A DNA stretch of 64,000 bases from Prochlorothrix hollandica PCC 9006 = CALU 1027 (lineage in GTDB: Bacteria > Cyanobacteriota > Cyanobacteriia > Prochlorotrichales > Prochlorotrichaceae): assembly GCF_000332315.1 (NCBI RefSeq), contig NZ_KB235933.1, positions 1,303,041 through 1,367,040 on the forward strand, in the 5' to 3' direction. Positions 27,148-36,682 of the stretch are shown here, in pieces. Made by a program: the position numbers and the translations under genes. The notes under the pieces were generated by a model. It was not told the DNA's origin. It saw nothing but the letters and a program-made list of their open reading frames with translations, and ran no database searches. Numbering within the stretch: the stretch's first letter is position 1; each line of letters starts with the position of its first letter.

Positions 27148-27431
27148 GAGGCCGTTGTTTCTGACTGAAACTGGGGATAACATCACAAATACCCGACCGC
27201 CATGCCCATGACCCTGGTGGTCTCCCTGGTGGTACCTAGAATCATGATCCAGATACGCCCTGTCCAGGAACCGTCAGGAACTGTAATGATGGTCTGGGCT
27301 GCGATCGTCGCCCCCTGGCCCGTCTTCCTGGCTTCTGTCCCCCACCTTGCCCCCAGGGCAGGCCCAAGAACCTAAGCTAGCCCCCATCATACCGCACTGC
27401 GACCCCCGCCCCACGGCAACCCCCGCCCCTT

Positions 27432-28718
27432 ATGAACCCGGAAACCATGGAACCGACCGACATTTTGATTCTGTCCAATGGTCCCGGTGAGGTGGCCACC
27501 TGGGTTCGCCCCGTCGTCCAGGAATTGCGCCGCCGCTGGGGGGACGATCGCCGCCAATTGCGCCTCTCCCTGGTGCTGTCCCCCTGTAGCAATGCCTCAG
27601 GGCAGGAGGTGGCCATGGCCCAGGGCTATGGGGAACTGGATCGCATTCAGGGGTCCGATCGTTTTTACCCCTTTTTGCTCTGGGGCAAAACCGCCGAAAA
27701 CTGGGGGTGGCGATCGCGGGGGGTGGTGTTGTTCCTGGGGGGAGATCAGTTTTTTCCGGTGGTGATTGGCCGTCGTTTGGGCTACAAAACGGTGATCTAT
27801 GGGGAGCACATGGCCAATTGGACCCGCTGGGTCGATCGCTTCGGGGTCATGACTCCCCAACTCCTCACCCAAGCTCCCCCCCGCCAGCGCCACAAATACA
27901 GGGTCGTGGGGGATCTGATGGCGGAGGTGACCAGGGCTGCCCTGGATCCCGTCCCGAACCCCGTAAGCCAGCCCCAAATTGCCCTGCTCCCCGGTTCCAA
28001 ACCCTTCAAGCTGCGTCTAGGGTTGCCCCTGGTGTTAGCCATTGCCCAGTGCTTGCAGCAAACCCATCCCTCGGTGCGCTACGTGATCCCCGTCGCCCCG
28101 ACCCTGACGGTGACCGATCTGGCCCGCTATGCCCAGCCTGACCAGAACCCCCTGGTGGAGCAGCTACCGGGACAGTCCGCCACCCTCCATCAGCCCCCCG
28201 ATCGCCCCCCCTATTTGCAAACCCCTGGGGGCACGATCGTCGAGTTAGATACCCAATTCCCCGCCTACGATCGCCTGCGCCAGTGCGCCCTTTCTGTGAC
28301 CACCCTGGGAGCCAATACCGCCGAGTTAGGAGCGTTGGCGGTGCCCATGGTGGTGCTGATCCCCACCAATCATCTGGAGATCATGACCGCTTGGGACGGG
28401 GTGCCGGGGCTTCTGGCCAATGCACCGGGCATCGGCACCTGGTTTGCGCGGACTTTTAACCGCTGGATGCAGTCCCGCCTCGGACTGATGGCGTGGCCCA
28501 ATATTTGGGCGGGGGAAATGATTGTGCCGGAATTGCTGGGGATCTTGCGGGCGGAAACGGTGGCCCAGACCCTTGGGGAATACTTAGATCACCCAGAACG
28601 GCTCCAGGCCATGGCCGATCGCCTGCGCCAGGTGCGAGGGGAACCGGGAGCGGCCCAAAAGCTGGTGGATTTGGTGGCGGCGGTGTTGGGGGAACCCAGT
28701 CACAACGCTGCCCCGTAA
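27432..28718 (+). CDS. LpxB-related glycosyltransferase-fold protein
   Basis: The 428-aa protein resembles the cyanobacterial lipid-A-disaccharide-synthase-related family. DILILSNGPGEVATWVRPVV opens a GT-B Rossmann fold, followed by YPFLLWGKTAENWGW and LPGSKPFKLRLGLPLVLAIA, an LpxB-like nucleotide-sugar region. The C-terminal part has TTLGANTAELGALAVPMVV. True LpxB joins two UDP-glucosamine derivatives in lipid A. Many cyanobacteria lack lipid A, so the substrate of this family is unsettled. Start is ATG 27432 or ATG 27447; both leave the conserved SNGPGE intact. Confidence 0.75.
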   Translation: MNPETMEPTDILILSNGPGEVATWVRPVVQELRRRWGDDRRQLRLSLVLSPCSNASGQEVAMAQGYGELDRIQGSDRFYPFLLWGKTAENWGWRSRGVVLFLGGDQFFPVVIGRRLGYKTVIYGEHMANWTRWVDRFGVMTPQLLTQAPPRQRHKYRVVGDLMAEVTRAALDPVPNPVSQPQIALLPGSKPFKLRLGLPLVLAIAQCLQQTHPSVRYVIPVAPTLTVTDLARYAQPDQNPLVEQLPGQSATLHQPPDRPPYLQTPGGTIVELDTQFPAYDRLRQCALSVTTLGANTAELGALAVPMVVLIPTNHLEIMTAWDGVPGLLANAPGIGTWFARTFNRWMQSRLGLMAWPNIWAGEMIVPELLGILRAETVAQTLGEYLDHPERLQAMADRLRQVRGEPGAAQKLVDLVAAVLGEPSHNAAP

Positions 28719-28865
28719 CCCAGCCCCATAAACCAGCTCCATCACATCACACCGCCCACCGTCCACCACCAAAAATAACAAAACTGTCATTAAACCCCAG
28801 GGGGAACTGTAATTTTCCCCTGGCTTCATAGAGTCATGGGAGACAAACAAGTCAGCGAACACAAA

Positions 28866-28975
28866 TCTGGGATTGTCGAGTTGTACTCGACTCAAAGCCG
28901 ACTACAAGTCGGCTCTCCCAGGGGGATTGTCGAGTTGTACTCGACATTATTCTCGACATTATTGAAGTGAAACTC
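28866..28975. repeat. Single copy of the 75-bp hairpin repeat (inverted)
   Basis: GTCGAGTTGTACTCGAC occurs twice around AGCCGACTACAAGTCGGCT, followed by ATTATTGAAGTGAAACTCTC. This is the reverse complement of the 14861-15235 array with its flank, about 14 kb away. Confidence 0.8.
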
Positions 28976-29020
28976 TCAGGCATGGTTGCCGCGCCCAATG
29001 TTGCTCGTCTTTATTGCTGC

Positions 29021-29180
29021 CGCTGTTATTGCCGCCGCTGTTATTGCCGCCGCTGTTATTGCTGCCGCTGCTTGATGACTCCCGCTGTTTTGTTACCCAG
29101 ATTTGTTACCCAGATTTACGACTCACACCTGTTACTCACACCTGTTACTCACACCTGTTACTCACACCTGTTACTCACAC
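29021..29180. repeat. Two adjacent minisatellites (15-bp and 13-bp units)
   Basis: 29021-29073 has three units of GCTGTTATTGCCGCC. About 29115-29180 has five units of CACACCTGTTACT. Both lie in the leader of the 29200 gene and keep a reading frame open upstream of its real start. Confidence 0.7.
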
Positions 29181-29199
29181 CCATTCAGGAGCCAATTTA

Positions 29200-29937
29200 A
29201 TGAAACGCCCATTACGCCTTTTACCCTTGCTGGTGCTGCCCCTAGGTCTTAGCCTGTTTGCCTTTGTGCCCCCCAGCATTGCAGATGGCCGTGCCCCGCT
29301 GATCCTCGCCCAAGGCCGGAGCCAGGAAGCCGGAGAGGGGGGCGATCGTGGAGGTCCTGGAGGTCCTGGGGGTCCTGGAGGCATGGGTCGCCCTCCCCGC
29401 ATGGACTTTGCCGCCGCTGCCAGCCAGTTGGGGGTCAGTGAACAAGCCCTGAAGGATGCCCTGGGTGCGCCCCCCGACGGTGGCCCTGGGGAATCCGGCG
29501 ATCGCCCCCCCACTGGAGTCGGTCGGGGTCAAGGCCAAGGCCAGGGTCGAGGTCAAGGCCAAGGCCAAGGCCGGGGTCAAGGCCGGGGTAACCGTCCCCC
29601 CCATCCTGACTTTGCTGCTGCCGCCAGCACCTTGGGGGTGAGTGAAGAAGCCCTGAAAGATGCCCTGTGGGACAATCGCACCTTCCCCCGCTTAGCGGAA
29701 GCAGCCACCAGCCTGGGCATTTCGGAAGCCACCTTAAAAAGCGCCCTGGGCATCCCCACGGAACGCCCCGCCACCCCTGAAGCCATGGAAGCCCTCCACG
29801 AACAGCGGCCCACCCTCACCGAAGCCGCCGCCACCCTGGGCATCAGCGAAGATGAGCTGAAAGCGGCCCTGGGAGTACCGGCCAATTTTGAACCGGGTGA
29901 ACATCGCGATCGGGGCACGGGACGGGGCACTCGCTAG
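29200..29937 (+). CDS. Secreted protein with helical repeats and Gly-rich linkers
   Basis: The 245-aa protein starts at ATG 29200 with AGGA ten bases upstream. MKRPLRLLPLLVLPLGLSLF is a clear signal peptide. The mature protein has four helical repeats of about 20 residues: DFAAAASQLGVSEQALKDAL, DFAAAASTLGVSEEALKDAL, RLAEAATSLGISEATLKSAL and TLTEAAATLGISEDELKAAL. The first two are followed by low-complexity linkers (GGPGGPGGPGG, and GQGQGRGQ runs). Consensus is a three-turn helix, LGVSE, then a second helix. Function is unknown; a periplasmic ligand-binding or calcium-responsive role is speculation. The frame extends upstream only through the minisatellites. Confidence 0.75.
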   Translation: MKRPLRLLPLLVLPLGLSLFAFVPPSIADGRAPLILAQGRSQEAGEGGDRGGPGGPGGPGGMGRPPRMDFAAAASQLGVSEQALKDALGAPPDGGPGESGDRPPTGVGRGQGQGQGRGQGQGQGRGQGRGNRPPHPDFAAAASTLGVSEEALKDALWDNRTFPRLAEAATSLGISEATLKSALGIPTERPATPEAMEALHEQRPTLTEAAATLGISEDELKAALGVPANFEPGEHRDRGTGRGTR

Positions 29938-30123
29938 CGCCTTAGGGTGAGGTAGGGGATACCAGGCTACATCGGGTGCCATCAGGACCGGTTAGGATTT
30001 CTCCGGGTCTTAGTCTCAACCGCCGAGTAGTCCACTAGTCGCCGCGACCAGGGTTCACGGACTCCGTCCCCAGGAATAAAACCCAAGGAATAAAACCCAA
30101 GGAACAAAACCAGGAACAAAACC

Positions 30124-30903
30124 ATGGTTCAACCCTCCGATCGTCAGCCTGCTCTACCTCAGACCGCTCTACCTCAGACCGCCCTACCTCAGCCTGCCCT
30201 ACCTCAGCCCTCGCCCCTGCCCCCCTCCCCTAGGATTGCTGCCCCATCCGGGGGCGATCGCCCCAAGGTCATCTTCCTGGATGCCGTGGGTACCCTGTTT
30301 GGGGTACGGGGCAGCGTGGGGCAGATCTACCAAGCCGTTGCCCAGTCCTTTGGGGTCGATGCCCCCTCCGATCGCCTCAACCAAGCCTTTTTCCAGGAAT
30401 TCCGCGCCGCCCCCCCCATGGCCTTCCCCCACAGCGACCCCGCCACCATTCCCCACCAGGAATATCAATGGTGGGAAGCGATCGCCCGCAACACCTTCCA
30501 GCAGGCGGGGGTTTTGGAGCAATTTGCCGATTTTCCCCAATTTTTCCAAGCCCTCTACCAGCATTTTGCCACGGCCCAGCCCTGGTTGATTTACCCCGAT
30601 GTGCTCCCGGCCCTCAAGGGTTGGCGCAGTCAGGGCATTGAACTGGGCATTATTTCCAACTTTGACTCCCGCCTCTATGCCGTGTTGAACGCCCTGAACC
30701 TCAGCAGCTTTTTCTCCTCCGTCACCATCTCCACCGAAGTGGGCACCGCCAAACCCAACCCCCACCTGTTCCAGGCCAGTTTGCAGAAACACCAGATCGC
30801 CCCCCACCAGGCATGGCACATCGGCGACAGCCACCGGGAAGATTACCAAGGAGCCAAGGCGGTGGGTCTGCGGGCCATTTGGATCCGGCGGGCCGTGGGC
30901 TAA
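30124..30903 (+). CDS. HAD-like hydrolase, DREG-2/HDHD3 type
   Basis: The 259-aa protein has a haloacid dehalogenase fold. Motif I is FLDAVGTLFGVRGSVG with the nucleophile at Asp53, but the usual second Asp two residues on is Val, as in DREG-2-type members. Motif II is ISNFDSR, motif III is the Lys in EVGTAKPNP, and motif IV is HIGDSHREDYQGAKAVG. Substrate is unknown. The N-terminus (residues 10-30) is a repeat of LPQTA/LPQPA encoded by a 15-bp tandem repeat and is probably disordered; the enzyme proper begins near residue 46. Confidence 0.8.
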   Translation: MVQPSDRQPALPQTALPQTALPQPALPQPSPLPPSPRIAAPSGGDRPKVIFLDAVGTLFGVRGSVGQIYQAVAQSFGVDAPSDRLNQAFFQEFRAAPPMAFPHSDPATIPHQEYQWWEAIARNTFQQAGVLEQFADFPQFFQALYQHFATAQPWLIYPDVLPALKGWRSQGIELGIISNFDSRLYAVLNALNLSSFFSSVTISTEVGTAKPNPHLFQASLQKHQIAPHQAWHIGDSHREDYQGAKAVGLRAIWIRRAVG

Positions 30904-31158
30904 GTTCCCCCGGTTCCCCCTGCCGCCCCCTCCCCGTCGCCATAAATTCGCCCTGCCCTTACCACATCCCCCCCAAAACCTGCCAGAAACCCCTGGGATA
31001 AGTCTAAAGAACTGTAACAGTTCATTTCTAGTCTGTAAGGTGGCACGGGTCTCAATGCTACGATCCCCTAAAAATAATATTGCTGGAAGTTAGGATAGGG
31101 TAGTTCTTCTGTTCTATCGCAATTTCAACACACCCCTATAGGTTCAAACGAAAACCCT

Positions 31159-31587
31159 ATGGCAGAAACATTGACTGGTAAGACTCCCGCATTTGGCGGT
31201 AGCACCGGCGGCCTACTCAAAAAAGCCGACCTGGAAGAAAAGTACGCCATTACCTGGACCAGTTCCACCGAACAGGTTTTTGAAATGCCCACCGGCGGCG
31301 CTGCCACCATGAATGCTGGGGAGAATCTTCTATATCTCGCCCGCAAAGAGCAGTGCTTAGCCCTAGGTCGCCAACTGCGCACCAAATTTAAGCCCAAAAT
31401 GGCTGACTACAAGATCTACCGCGTTTTCCCCACGGGTGACGTGGAATATCTACATCCCAAGGATGGAGTCTTCCCTGAGAAGGTGAACGAAGGCCGCAGC
31501 GCCGTTAACAGTGTTGCCCACAGCATTGGTCATAACGTCGAGCCTGCCGCCGTCAAGTTCACTGGCAAAGAGACCTTTGATGCCTAA
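31159..31587 (+). CDS. psaD: Photosystem I reaction centre subunit II
   Basis: PsaD sits on the stromal face of photosystem I and docks ferredoxin. The 142-aa protein has the full family pattern: [67 protein letters not shown] and [18 protein letters not shown]. Length is normal. It is monocistronic, with a 250-bp AT-containing leader region upstream and a tandem repeat and terminator downstream. Expression should be high; the short conserved leader contains no motif I can assign with confidence. Confidence 0.98.
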   Translation: MAETLTGKTPAFGGSTGGLLKKADLEEKYAITWTSSTEQVFEMPTGGAATMNAGENLLYLARKEQCLALGRQLRTKFKPKMADYKIYRVFPTGDVEYLHPKDGVFPEKVNEGRSAVNSVAHSIGHNVEPAAVKFTGKETFDA

Positions 31588-31664
31588 GTCTTAAGATGCC
31601 TAAGTCTTAAGATGCCTAAGTCTTAAGATGCCTAAGTCTTAAGATGCCTAAGTCTTAGGATGCC
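31579..31664. repeat. 16-bp tandem repeat after psaD
   Basis: Five units of GATGCCTAAGTCTTAA, starting within the last codons and stop of psaD, followed by three 13-bp GTGAGACCCATCG units (to about 31713). Unit changes at the left edge could alter the PsaD C-terminus. Confidence 0.75.
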
Positions 31665-31751
31665 TAGCCTAGTGAGACCCATCGGTGAGACCCATCGGTG
31701 AGACCCATCGGTGAGCGGTATCCATGAGACGCATCAGTGCGGTTAATCTCC

Positions 31752-31780
31752 AACTGCGTTCCCCCAGGGGGCGCAGTTTT
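31752..31780 (+). terminator. Probable rho-independent terminator downstream of psaD
   Basis: AACTGCG, then CCCCC-A-GGGGG, then CGCAGTT forms a strong hairpin followed by TTTGCCATTTTT. It lies 165 bp after the psaD stop and 107 bp before trpE. It could also act in the trpE leader, but no leader peptide rich in Trp is visible. Confidence 0.55.
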
Positions 31781-31886
31781 GCCATTTTTGCGCCCTGAGA
31801 CCTGTTACGCCCTGAGACCTGTTACGCCCTAAGCTAGCCCCCAGCTTCGGTTACCCTCGTCCTGTTCCCTACCCTGCGACACCTCC

Positions 31887-33446
31887 ATGATTGCCCCCGA
31901 TTTTGAGACCTTTGCCGCCCTTGCCCAACAAGGCAACTTTGTGCCGGTGTACCAAGAATGGATCGCAGACCTGGATACCCCCGTTTCGGCCTGGTATCGG
32001 GTCTGCGCAGGGCAACCCTACAGCTTTTTGTTGGAGTCTGTGGAAGGGGGAGAACAGGTGGGGCGCTATAGCCTGCTGGGGTGCAATCCCCTGTGGGTCT
32101 TGGAAACCCGGGGCGATCGCACCACCCAAACCTTTCGGGATGGCTCCCAAGACCACTTTCAGGGGGATCCCTTCGCCACCCTGGCCCAGTGTTTGAAACC
32201 CTACCGACCGGTGCATTTGCCCCAACTGCCCCCCGGCATTGGCGGTTTGTTTGGGTTTTGGGGCTATGAGCTAATCCAGTGGATTGAAGACCGGGTGCCG
32301 GTGTATGCCCCCACGGCGGCGGATTTGCCCGATGGCTGCTGGATGCAGGTGGATAGTCTGCTGATTTTTGATCAGGTGCAGCGCAAGATTTGGGCGATCG
32401 CCTATGCGGACCTGCAAACCCAGCCGGACTTGGCCCTGGCCTATGGGGATGCCTGCCAGCGGGTGGAGCAGTTGGTGCATAAGTTGCAACAGCCCCTACC
32501 CCAAGACACCACCTTGCTGGCCTGGACTCCGGCAGCCTCCGGGATCCCAGGGGCCGATCGCCCCCTCACTTACCACAGCAATACGTCCCAGGAGCAGTTT
32601 TGCGCCAATGTCGATCGGGCCAAGGACCATATTCGGGCCGGGGATATCTTTCAGGTGGTCATCTCCCAGCGCCTGACCACTCCCTACCAGGGCAACCCCT
32701 TCGCCCTCTACCGATCGTTGCGCCTGGTGAACCCTTCCCCCTACATGGCCTATTTCCAGTTTGGGGACTGGCAACTGATTGGCTCCAGCCCGGAGGTGAT
32801 GGTCAAGGCGGAGCGGGATCCCCAGAATCCCGGACCCCTGTTGGCCACGGTGCGCCCCATTGCAGGGACCCGGAAACGGGGTGCCACGATCGCCGAAGAC
32901 CTAGCCCTGGAGCAAGATTTGTTGGCGGATCCCAAGGAACTGGCGGAACATGTGATGCTGGTGGATCTGGGCCGCAATGATCTGGGGCGGGTCTGTCGCA
33001 ATGGGACGGTGCGGGTGGATGAGCTGATGGGGGTGGAGCGCTATTCCCATGTGATGCACATTGTCAGCAATGTGGTGGGGGAGTTGGCTCCAGAGAAAAC
33101 CGCCTGGGATTTGCTGAAAGCCTGTTTCCCGGCGGGGACGGTGAGCGGTGCCCCCAAGATCCGCGCCATGGAAATTATCCACGCCCTGGAACCCTGCCGC
33201 CGGGGGGTCTATTCGGGGGTCTATGGCTATTACGATTTTGAGGGTCAGTTGAATACGGCGATCGCCATTCGGACGATGGTGGTGCGTCCCGACGGATCCG
33301 GTGCCCATGAGGTGACGGTGCAGGCGGGGGCGGGGCTGGTGGCGGATTCGGATCCCCAGGCGGAGTATGAGGAAACCCTCAATAAGGCGCGGGGTCTGTT
33401 AGAAGCGATCCGCTGTTTGCAACAGTCCGAAACCGACAACGGTTAG
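31887..33446 (+). CDS. trpE: Anthranilate synthase component I
   Basis: TrpE converts chorismate plus ammonia from TrpG to anthranilate, the first step of tryptophan synthesis. The 519-aa protein has the N-terminal feedback-site motif FLLESVEGGEQVGRYSLLG, then the chorismate-binding half with DIFQVVISQRL, NPSPYMAYFQFG, GSSPEVMV, RPIAGTRKRG, ELAEHVMLVDLGRNDLGRV and PAGTVSGAPKIRAMEIIHAL. The LLES motif suggests tryptophan feedback inhibition. No other trp genes are adjacent, as is normal in cyanobacteria. ATG 31887 follows GCGACACCTCC; there is no obvious strong ribosome site. Confidence 0.96.
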   Translation: MIAPDFETFAALAQQGNFVPVYQEWIADLDTPVSAWYRVCAGQPYSFLLESVEGGEQVGRYSLLGCNPLWVLETRGDRTTQTFRDGSQDHFQGDPFATLAQCLKPYRPVHLPQLPPGIGGLFGFWGYELIQWIEDRVPVYAPTAADLPDGCWMQVDSLLIFDQVQRKIWAIAYADLQTQPDLALAYGDACQRVEQLVHKLQQPLPQDTTLLAWTPAASGIPGADRPLTYHSNTSQEQFCANVDRAKDHIRAGDIFQVVISQRLTTPYQGNPFALYRSLRLVNPSPYMAYFQFGDWQLIGSSPEVMVKAERDPQNPGPLLATVRPIAGTRKRGATIAEDLALEQDLLADPKELAEHVMLVDLGRNDLGRVCRNGTVRVDELMGVERYSHVMHIVSNVVGELAPEKTAWDLLKACFPAGTVSGAPKIRAMEIIHALEPCRRGVYSGVYGYYDFEGQLNTAIAIRTMVVRPDGSGAHEVTVQAGAGLVADSDPQAEYEETLNKARGLLEAIRCLQQSETDNG

Positions 33447-33468
33447 ATCAGCAGCGGCCCATCGGTAG

Positions 33469-34200
33469 CTACCAAGCGCGGGGGGTGAAGTTGGGGGGGG
33501 TACTAATGTAAACAGTGTCCCCGGTTTGTTGGATGACAAATAAGCCTTGATTTTCTGCGTATTGATCCACCTCGCCATCAATTTCGATCGCGGCCACAGC
33601 CCCATGAATTTGGTAATTAGCATAGTGGGGGAAGGTGGTTTTGAAGCGATCGAGGGTGGCCAAAACCTGACGGATACCGGATTGGGTGAGGCGAGATTTG
33701 ACTTCAATGACGATGGCCACATCATCATCGACCACGAACAGATCAATTTCTAAGTTGGTGCCACCCCGCGCCGATCGCACCCGCTGAGATATTTCTTTGA
33801 CGGCAAAGCCCCGTTCTTGGAATAAACGGAGGGCGGCGGGTTCTAAAAGGTTTTCCACAAACCGACTCCAGGGACTACTGAGGTTGTCAACGGATTCGCT
33901 GGCTTGGGCGGCGATCGCTTCAGCGCGAGCAAGGCGTTGTTCGGCTTCCTGGGAGCGGCGATCGAACTCGGCTCTAGATCGCTCAAACTCGGCTCTGGAT
34001 TCGGCGAGGCTTCGATCGAACTCGGCCCTGGAGCGATCGAACTCGGCCTTAGACTCGGCCTTAGACTCGGCCATGCGTTGATCGAAGTCTTGGCGCGATC
34101 GATCGAGGGATTCTCGGAAAGCGCGATCGTTTTCTTGGCGTTGGCGTTCGCTTTCCCGGAAGAGTTGGAAAATGTCGTCGAGGGTGAGGGGTTGGGTCAT
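33469..34200 (-). CDS. DUF3782-like coiled-coil PD-(D/E)XK protein
   Basis: From ATG 34200 (MTQPLTLDDIFQLF) this is a 243-aa protein. Residues 10-100 form a long charged coiled coil with heptad-like repeats (SRAEFDRS four times). Residues about 130-210 have a nuclease-like core, TNLEIDLFVVDDDVAIVIEV then KSRL, with the D..EVK spacing of PD-(D/E)XK enzymes. DUF3782-type proteins of this build are frequent and often multi-copy in cyanobacteria; their role is unknown. The open frame to 34260 adds 20 residues without support. It is convergent with trpE, 23 bp apart. Confidence 0.8.
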   Translation of the reverse strand: MTQPLTLDDIFQLFRESERQRQENDRAFRESLDRSRQDFDQRMAESKAESKAEFDRSRAEFDRSLAESRAEFERSRAEFDRRSQEAEQRLARAEAIAAQASESVDNLSSPWSRFVENLLEPAALRLFQERGFAVKEISQRVRSARGGTNLEIDLFVVDDDVAIVIEVKSRLTQSGIRQVLATLDRFKTTFPHYANYQIHGAVAAIEIDGEVDQYAENQGLFVIQQTGDTVYISTPPNFTPRAW

Positions 34201-34456
34201 GGGTTGGAAGGGATAGGGGGTTAGGGCGATCGTAGCATTACCCTCGATCTGCGGTGGCACAGATACCCGGTCTCTGTCTCTGGATATGACGCTGTGGGGG
34301 AGTGAATGCTGTGGGGGACTGAATGCTGTGGGGGGCGTTTTCTGCTAACTTTTCCCTAGCCCCACCGCAGTTTCTGGTTAGCCGTGCTAGTCTTAGCGCT
34401 AGATTCTGGGGCAATCAGGACGCACTGCCCCACCGTGAACCCCATGAGTGCCCGCC

Positions 34457-35785
34457 ATGTCCCAGACTGTCCACCCCCCCAGCCCGTCTGCCACCGACTC
34501 CAGCCGTGAACTCCGCCCTCGGGAATCTGACGGCGGCTACAGGGATCAGCCCTTAGGGTCTCAAGCCTGGGATTCCCCCCGATCGCCGGATCAAGGCAGC
34601 GATCGCCGCGATCGCCCCGACCCCCGATCGCCTTTAAATACGACCTGGGAGGATCAGGAGACAGAGCGGAACCTTGACCGTTTTTCGGTGGATGCCTACG
34701 CCGACCATTTAATGAATGATCTGTTTGGGGAAGTGGAGCATATTCTGGACACGGGCGCGGCCCCCCCCCACAGCGAAGAACAGCCCGAATTTATCGCCAT
34801 CAAGCCCCTACCCGTGCGGCAGCTTCAGTTTCCCCTGGGGCTAGTGCCCTCGGTGTCCCCCGTGGATGACAGCGGCGTGATTGAGGTGGAAACCTCCCCC
34901 GTTGGCATTCCCAAGCTGTTCGATCGCATTCTCCTGGGCAGTACCCTCCTCTCCTGTGGCGTGGCCCTGGGTCTGTTTTTAATGAACCCCGATCGCTACA
35001 ACCCCCCCATGGGGAACCCCAACCCCAACGCCACCGCCCTGGTGCCTCCCCTGGATCCCGAAGCCGTGGCCCAAGAGCAGTTTCTCCGCTACCTAGAGCG
35101 ATCCCTGACCCTCTTGGAGGAAAAGGAAACCGCGCTGGCCGAGGCGGCGGCAACGGACCCAGACGATCGACCCCCAGCCCCCCCGATCGCCGGAACCCTA
35201 CCCGGAGTTGCGGTGGCGGCAACCCTACCCGGTCAAACGGTGCTGCCCCCCGTGGGCCTCGCCAACCCCAATCCCACCACCGTCTTAGAGCGGGTCTATA
35301 TCCCCGTCTATGGCAATGTGCCGGGGGTGAACGGCGGACCCGGTAATGGCTTGCCAGGGTTCAATGGCTTGCCAGGGGTCAATGGCTTGCCGGGGGTCAA
35401 TGTGAGTGGTTTGCCGGGGGTCAATGTGAGTGGTTTGCCGGGGGTAAGTCCCGCCCCCGCTGCCAACCTCGTGCCTGCTGCCGCCGCCCCCAGTGTCCCG
35501 ATCGCCGCCGCCCCTGGTGCTGTCGCCCCCGCCGCCCCCGCCGCCCCAGGTAACACTGCTGCCGTGACCCCCCTGCCAGTGACCGCCACCCACACCCTGA
35601 TGGGTATCTTAGAATTGGGCGATCGATCGGCGGCCCTGTTTGAAATCAATGGGGTCACCCGCCGCATTCACCTGGGGGAAGCGATCGGCGCCAGCGGCTG
35701 GACCTTAGTCGAGGTCGTGAACCAAGAAGCGGTTATGCGCCGCAATGGGGAAGTGCGATCGGTCTATGTGGGCCAAGCCTTTTAA
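34457..35785 (+). CDS. Single-span protein with PilP/GspC-like C-terminal domain
   Basis: The 442-aa protein has a disordered acidic N-terminal third, one membrane segment at about 155-175 (ILLGSTLLSCGVALGLFLM), a Pro/Ala/Gly-rich middle with GLPGVN repeats (about 295-340), and a C-terminal beta domain (HTLMGILELGDRSAALFEIN, HLGEAIGASGWTLVEV, EAVMRRNGEVRSVYVGQAF). The end resembles periplasmic PilP or GspC homology-region domains, which link inner-membrane pilus or secretion parts to the secretin. That assignment is inference from pattern. The start could also be GTG 34448. No pilus genes are adjacent. Confidence 0.6.
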   Translation: MSQTVHPPSPSATDSSRELRPRESDGGYRDQPLGSQAWDSPRSPDQGSDRRDRPDPRSPLNTTWEDQETERNLDRFSVDAYADHLMNDLFGEVEHILDTGAAPPHSEEQPEFIAIKPLPVRQLQFPLGLVPSVSPVDDSGVIEVETSPVGIPKLFDRILLGSTLLSCGVALGLFLMNPDRYNPPMGNPNPNATALVPPLDPEAVAQEQFLRYLERSLTLLEEKETALAEAAATDPDDRPPAPPIAGTLPGVAVAATLPGQTVLPPVGLANPNPTTVLERVYIPVYGNVPGVNGGPGNGLPGFNGLPGVNGLPGVNVSGLPGVNVSGLPGVSPAPAANLVPAAAAPSVPIAAAPGAVAPAAPAAPGNTAAVTPLPVTATHTLMGILELGDRSAALFEINGVTRRIHLGEAIGASGWTLVEVVNQEAVMRRNGEVRSVYVGQAF

Positions 35786-35837
35786 GCCAGCTCACCCCCG
35801 ATGCTGTTCGTAGTCCTGTGATCTGCGACTGTCCCGA

Positions 35838-36022
35838 AGACCCTCACCCTCAATCCCTCTCCCAGCACGAGAGAGGGACTTTGAAGAATTCTGGCTCCTC
35901 GTCTGCCGTTGGCTGAGGAAAGCCGAAGCCAAGAGACGGGCCTGGGGGATGAGGGTGGATTTCCGCTTAAAATGGGACAGATTAACGGGGAAATGGGGCG
36001 CAGAGCCTTAAATTGATAGCCG
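35838..36022. repeat. Dispersed repeat C1 and REP-like copy D6
   Basis: About 35838-35960 holds CCCTCACCCTCAATCCCTCT, CCCAGCACGAGAGAGGGACT and TTCTGGCTCC, a G/C-rich inverted element related to 59672-59775. About 35965-36022 is a diverged family D copy ending AAATTGATAGCC. The element fills most of the 276-bp gap. Confidence 0.55.
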
Positions 36023-36061
36023 TTCTGAGTCAGTGTAGTCTATTACCTTCCCCGGATCGCC

Positions 36062-36682
36062 ATGAGCCTGTTTGACGATTTCAGTAATTTTTTAGAGTCC
36101 CGCTTAGATGAATTCCTGCGCAACAATCCCCACCTGGAACTGCAAGCCCTGGAGGAACAACTGCGGGAACAGGAAGCCGATGCCCAACAGTTAGTGCGGG
36201 ACTTTAAGGCCAAGGAAAAGCGGGTCCAAAACCAAGTGTTGCACACAGCCCAGGACGTGAAACTGTGGCACCAGCGCATCCAGAAGGCCCAAGCCGCAGG
36301 ACGATCGGACTTAGTCAGCGCCGCCCAGGAACGGGAAGCCGCTCTGTTGCGCCAGGGTAACCAGCTTTGGGGGCAGATGAAGGGCTTAAAGGAGCGCCTC
36401 GATCGCACCGAAGAGCTGTGTCGCCAAATCCAAATCCGGCGGCAGGAGGTGGCCCAGCGGGTCGCAGAACTGCGCAAAACCCAAGCCGCCGCCGCTGCCT
36501 CCATGGCCCAAACTCCCGCTTCGCCTTGGTCTGACAGCACTTGGTCTAGCAGCACCACCAACACGGGGCGCAGCAGCAGCCCACCCCCCAGCGGCAGTCC
36601 CGACCCCCTAGAAGCACAGTTCCAGCGCTGGGAAACCGACACGGAATTGGAGGAAATGAAACAACAGATCGGGCGATCGTAA
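36062..36682 (+). CDS. TIGR04376-type coiled-coil protein (PspA-like)
   Basis: The 206-aa protein opens MSLFDDFSNFLESRLDEFLR and is almost entirely helical coiled coil to residue 150 (LEEQLREQEADAQQLV, REAALLRQGNQLWGQM, RTEELCRQIQIRRQEV), followed by a Ser/Pro-rich linker and a short C-terminal helix (FQRWETDTELEEMKQQI). This matches a cyanobacterial family of unknown function that looks like a short relative of PspA/Vipp1. A membrane-associated role is a guess. It stands 260 bp upstream of ftsH on the same strand. Confidence 0.75.
   Translation: MSLFDDFSNFLESRLDEFLRNNPHLELQALEEQLREQEADAQQLVRDFKAKEKRVQNQVLHTAQDVKLWHQRIQKAQAAGRSDLVSAAQEREAALLRQGNQLWGQMKGLKERLDRTEELCRQIQIRRQEVAQRVAELRKTQAAAAASMAQTPASPWSDSTWSSSTTNTGRSSSPPPSGSPDPLEAQFQRWETDTELEEMKQQIGRS

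Noticed and set aside
29014-29199. 62-codon upstream extension of the secreted repeat protein
   Set aside because: It translates two minisatellites. ATG 29200 has a ribosome site and starts a proper signal peptide.
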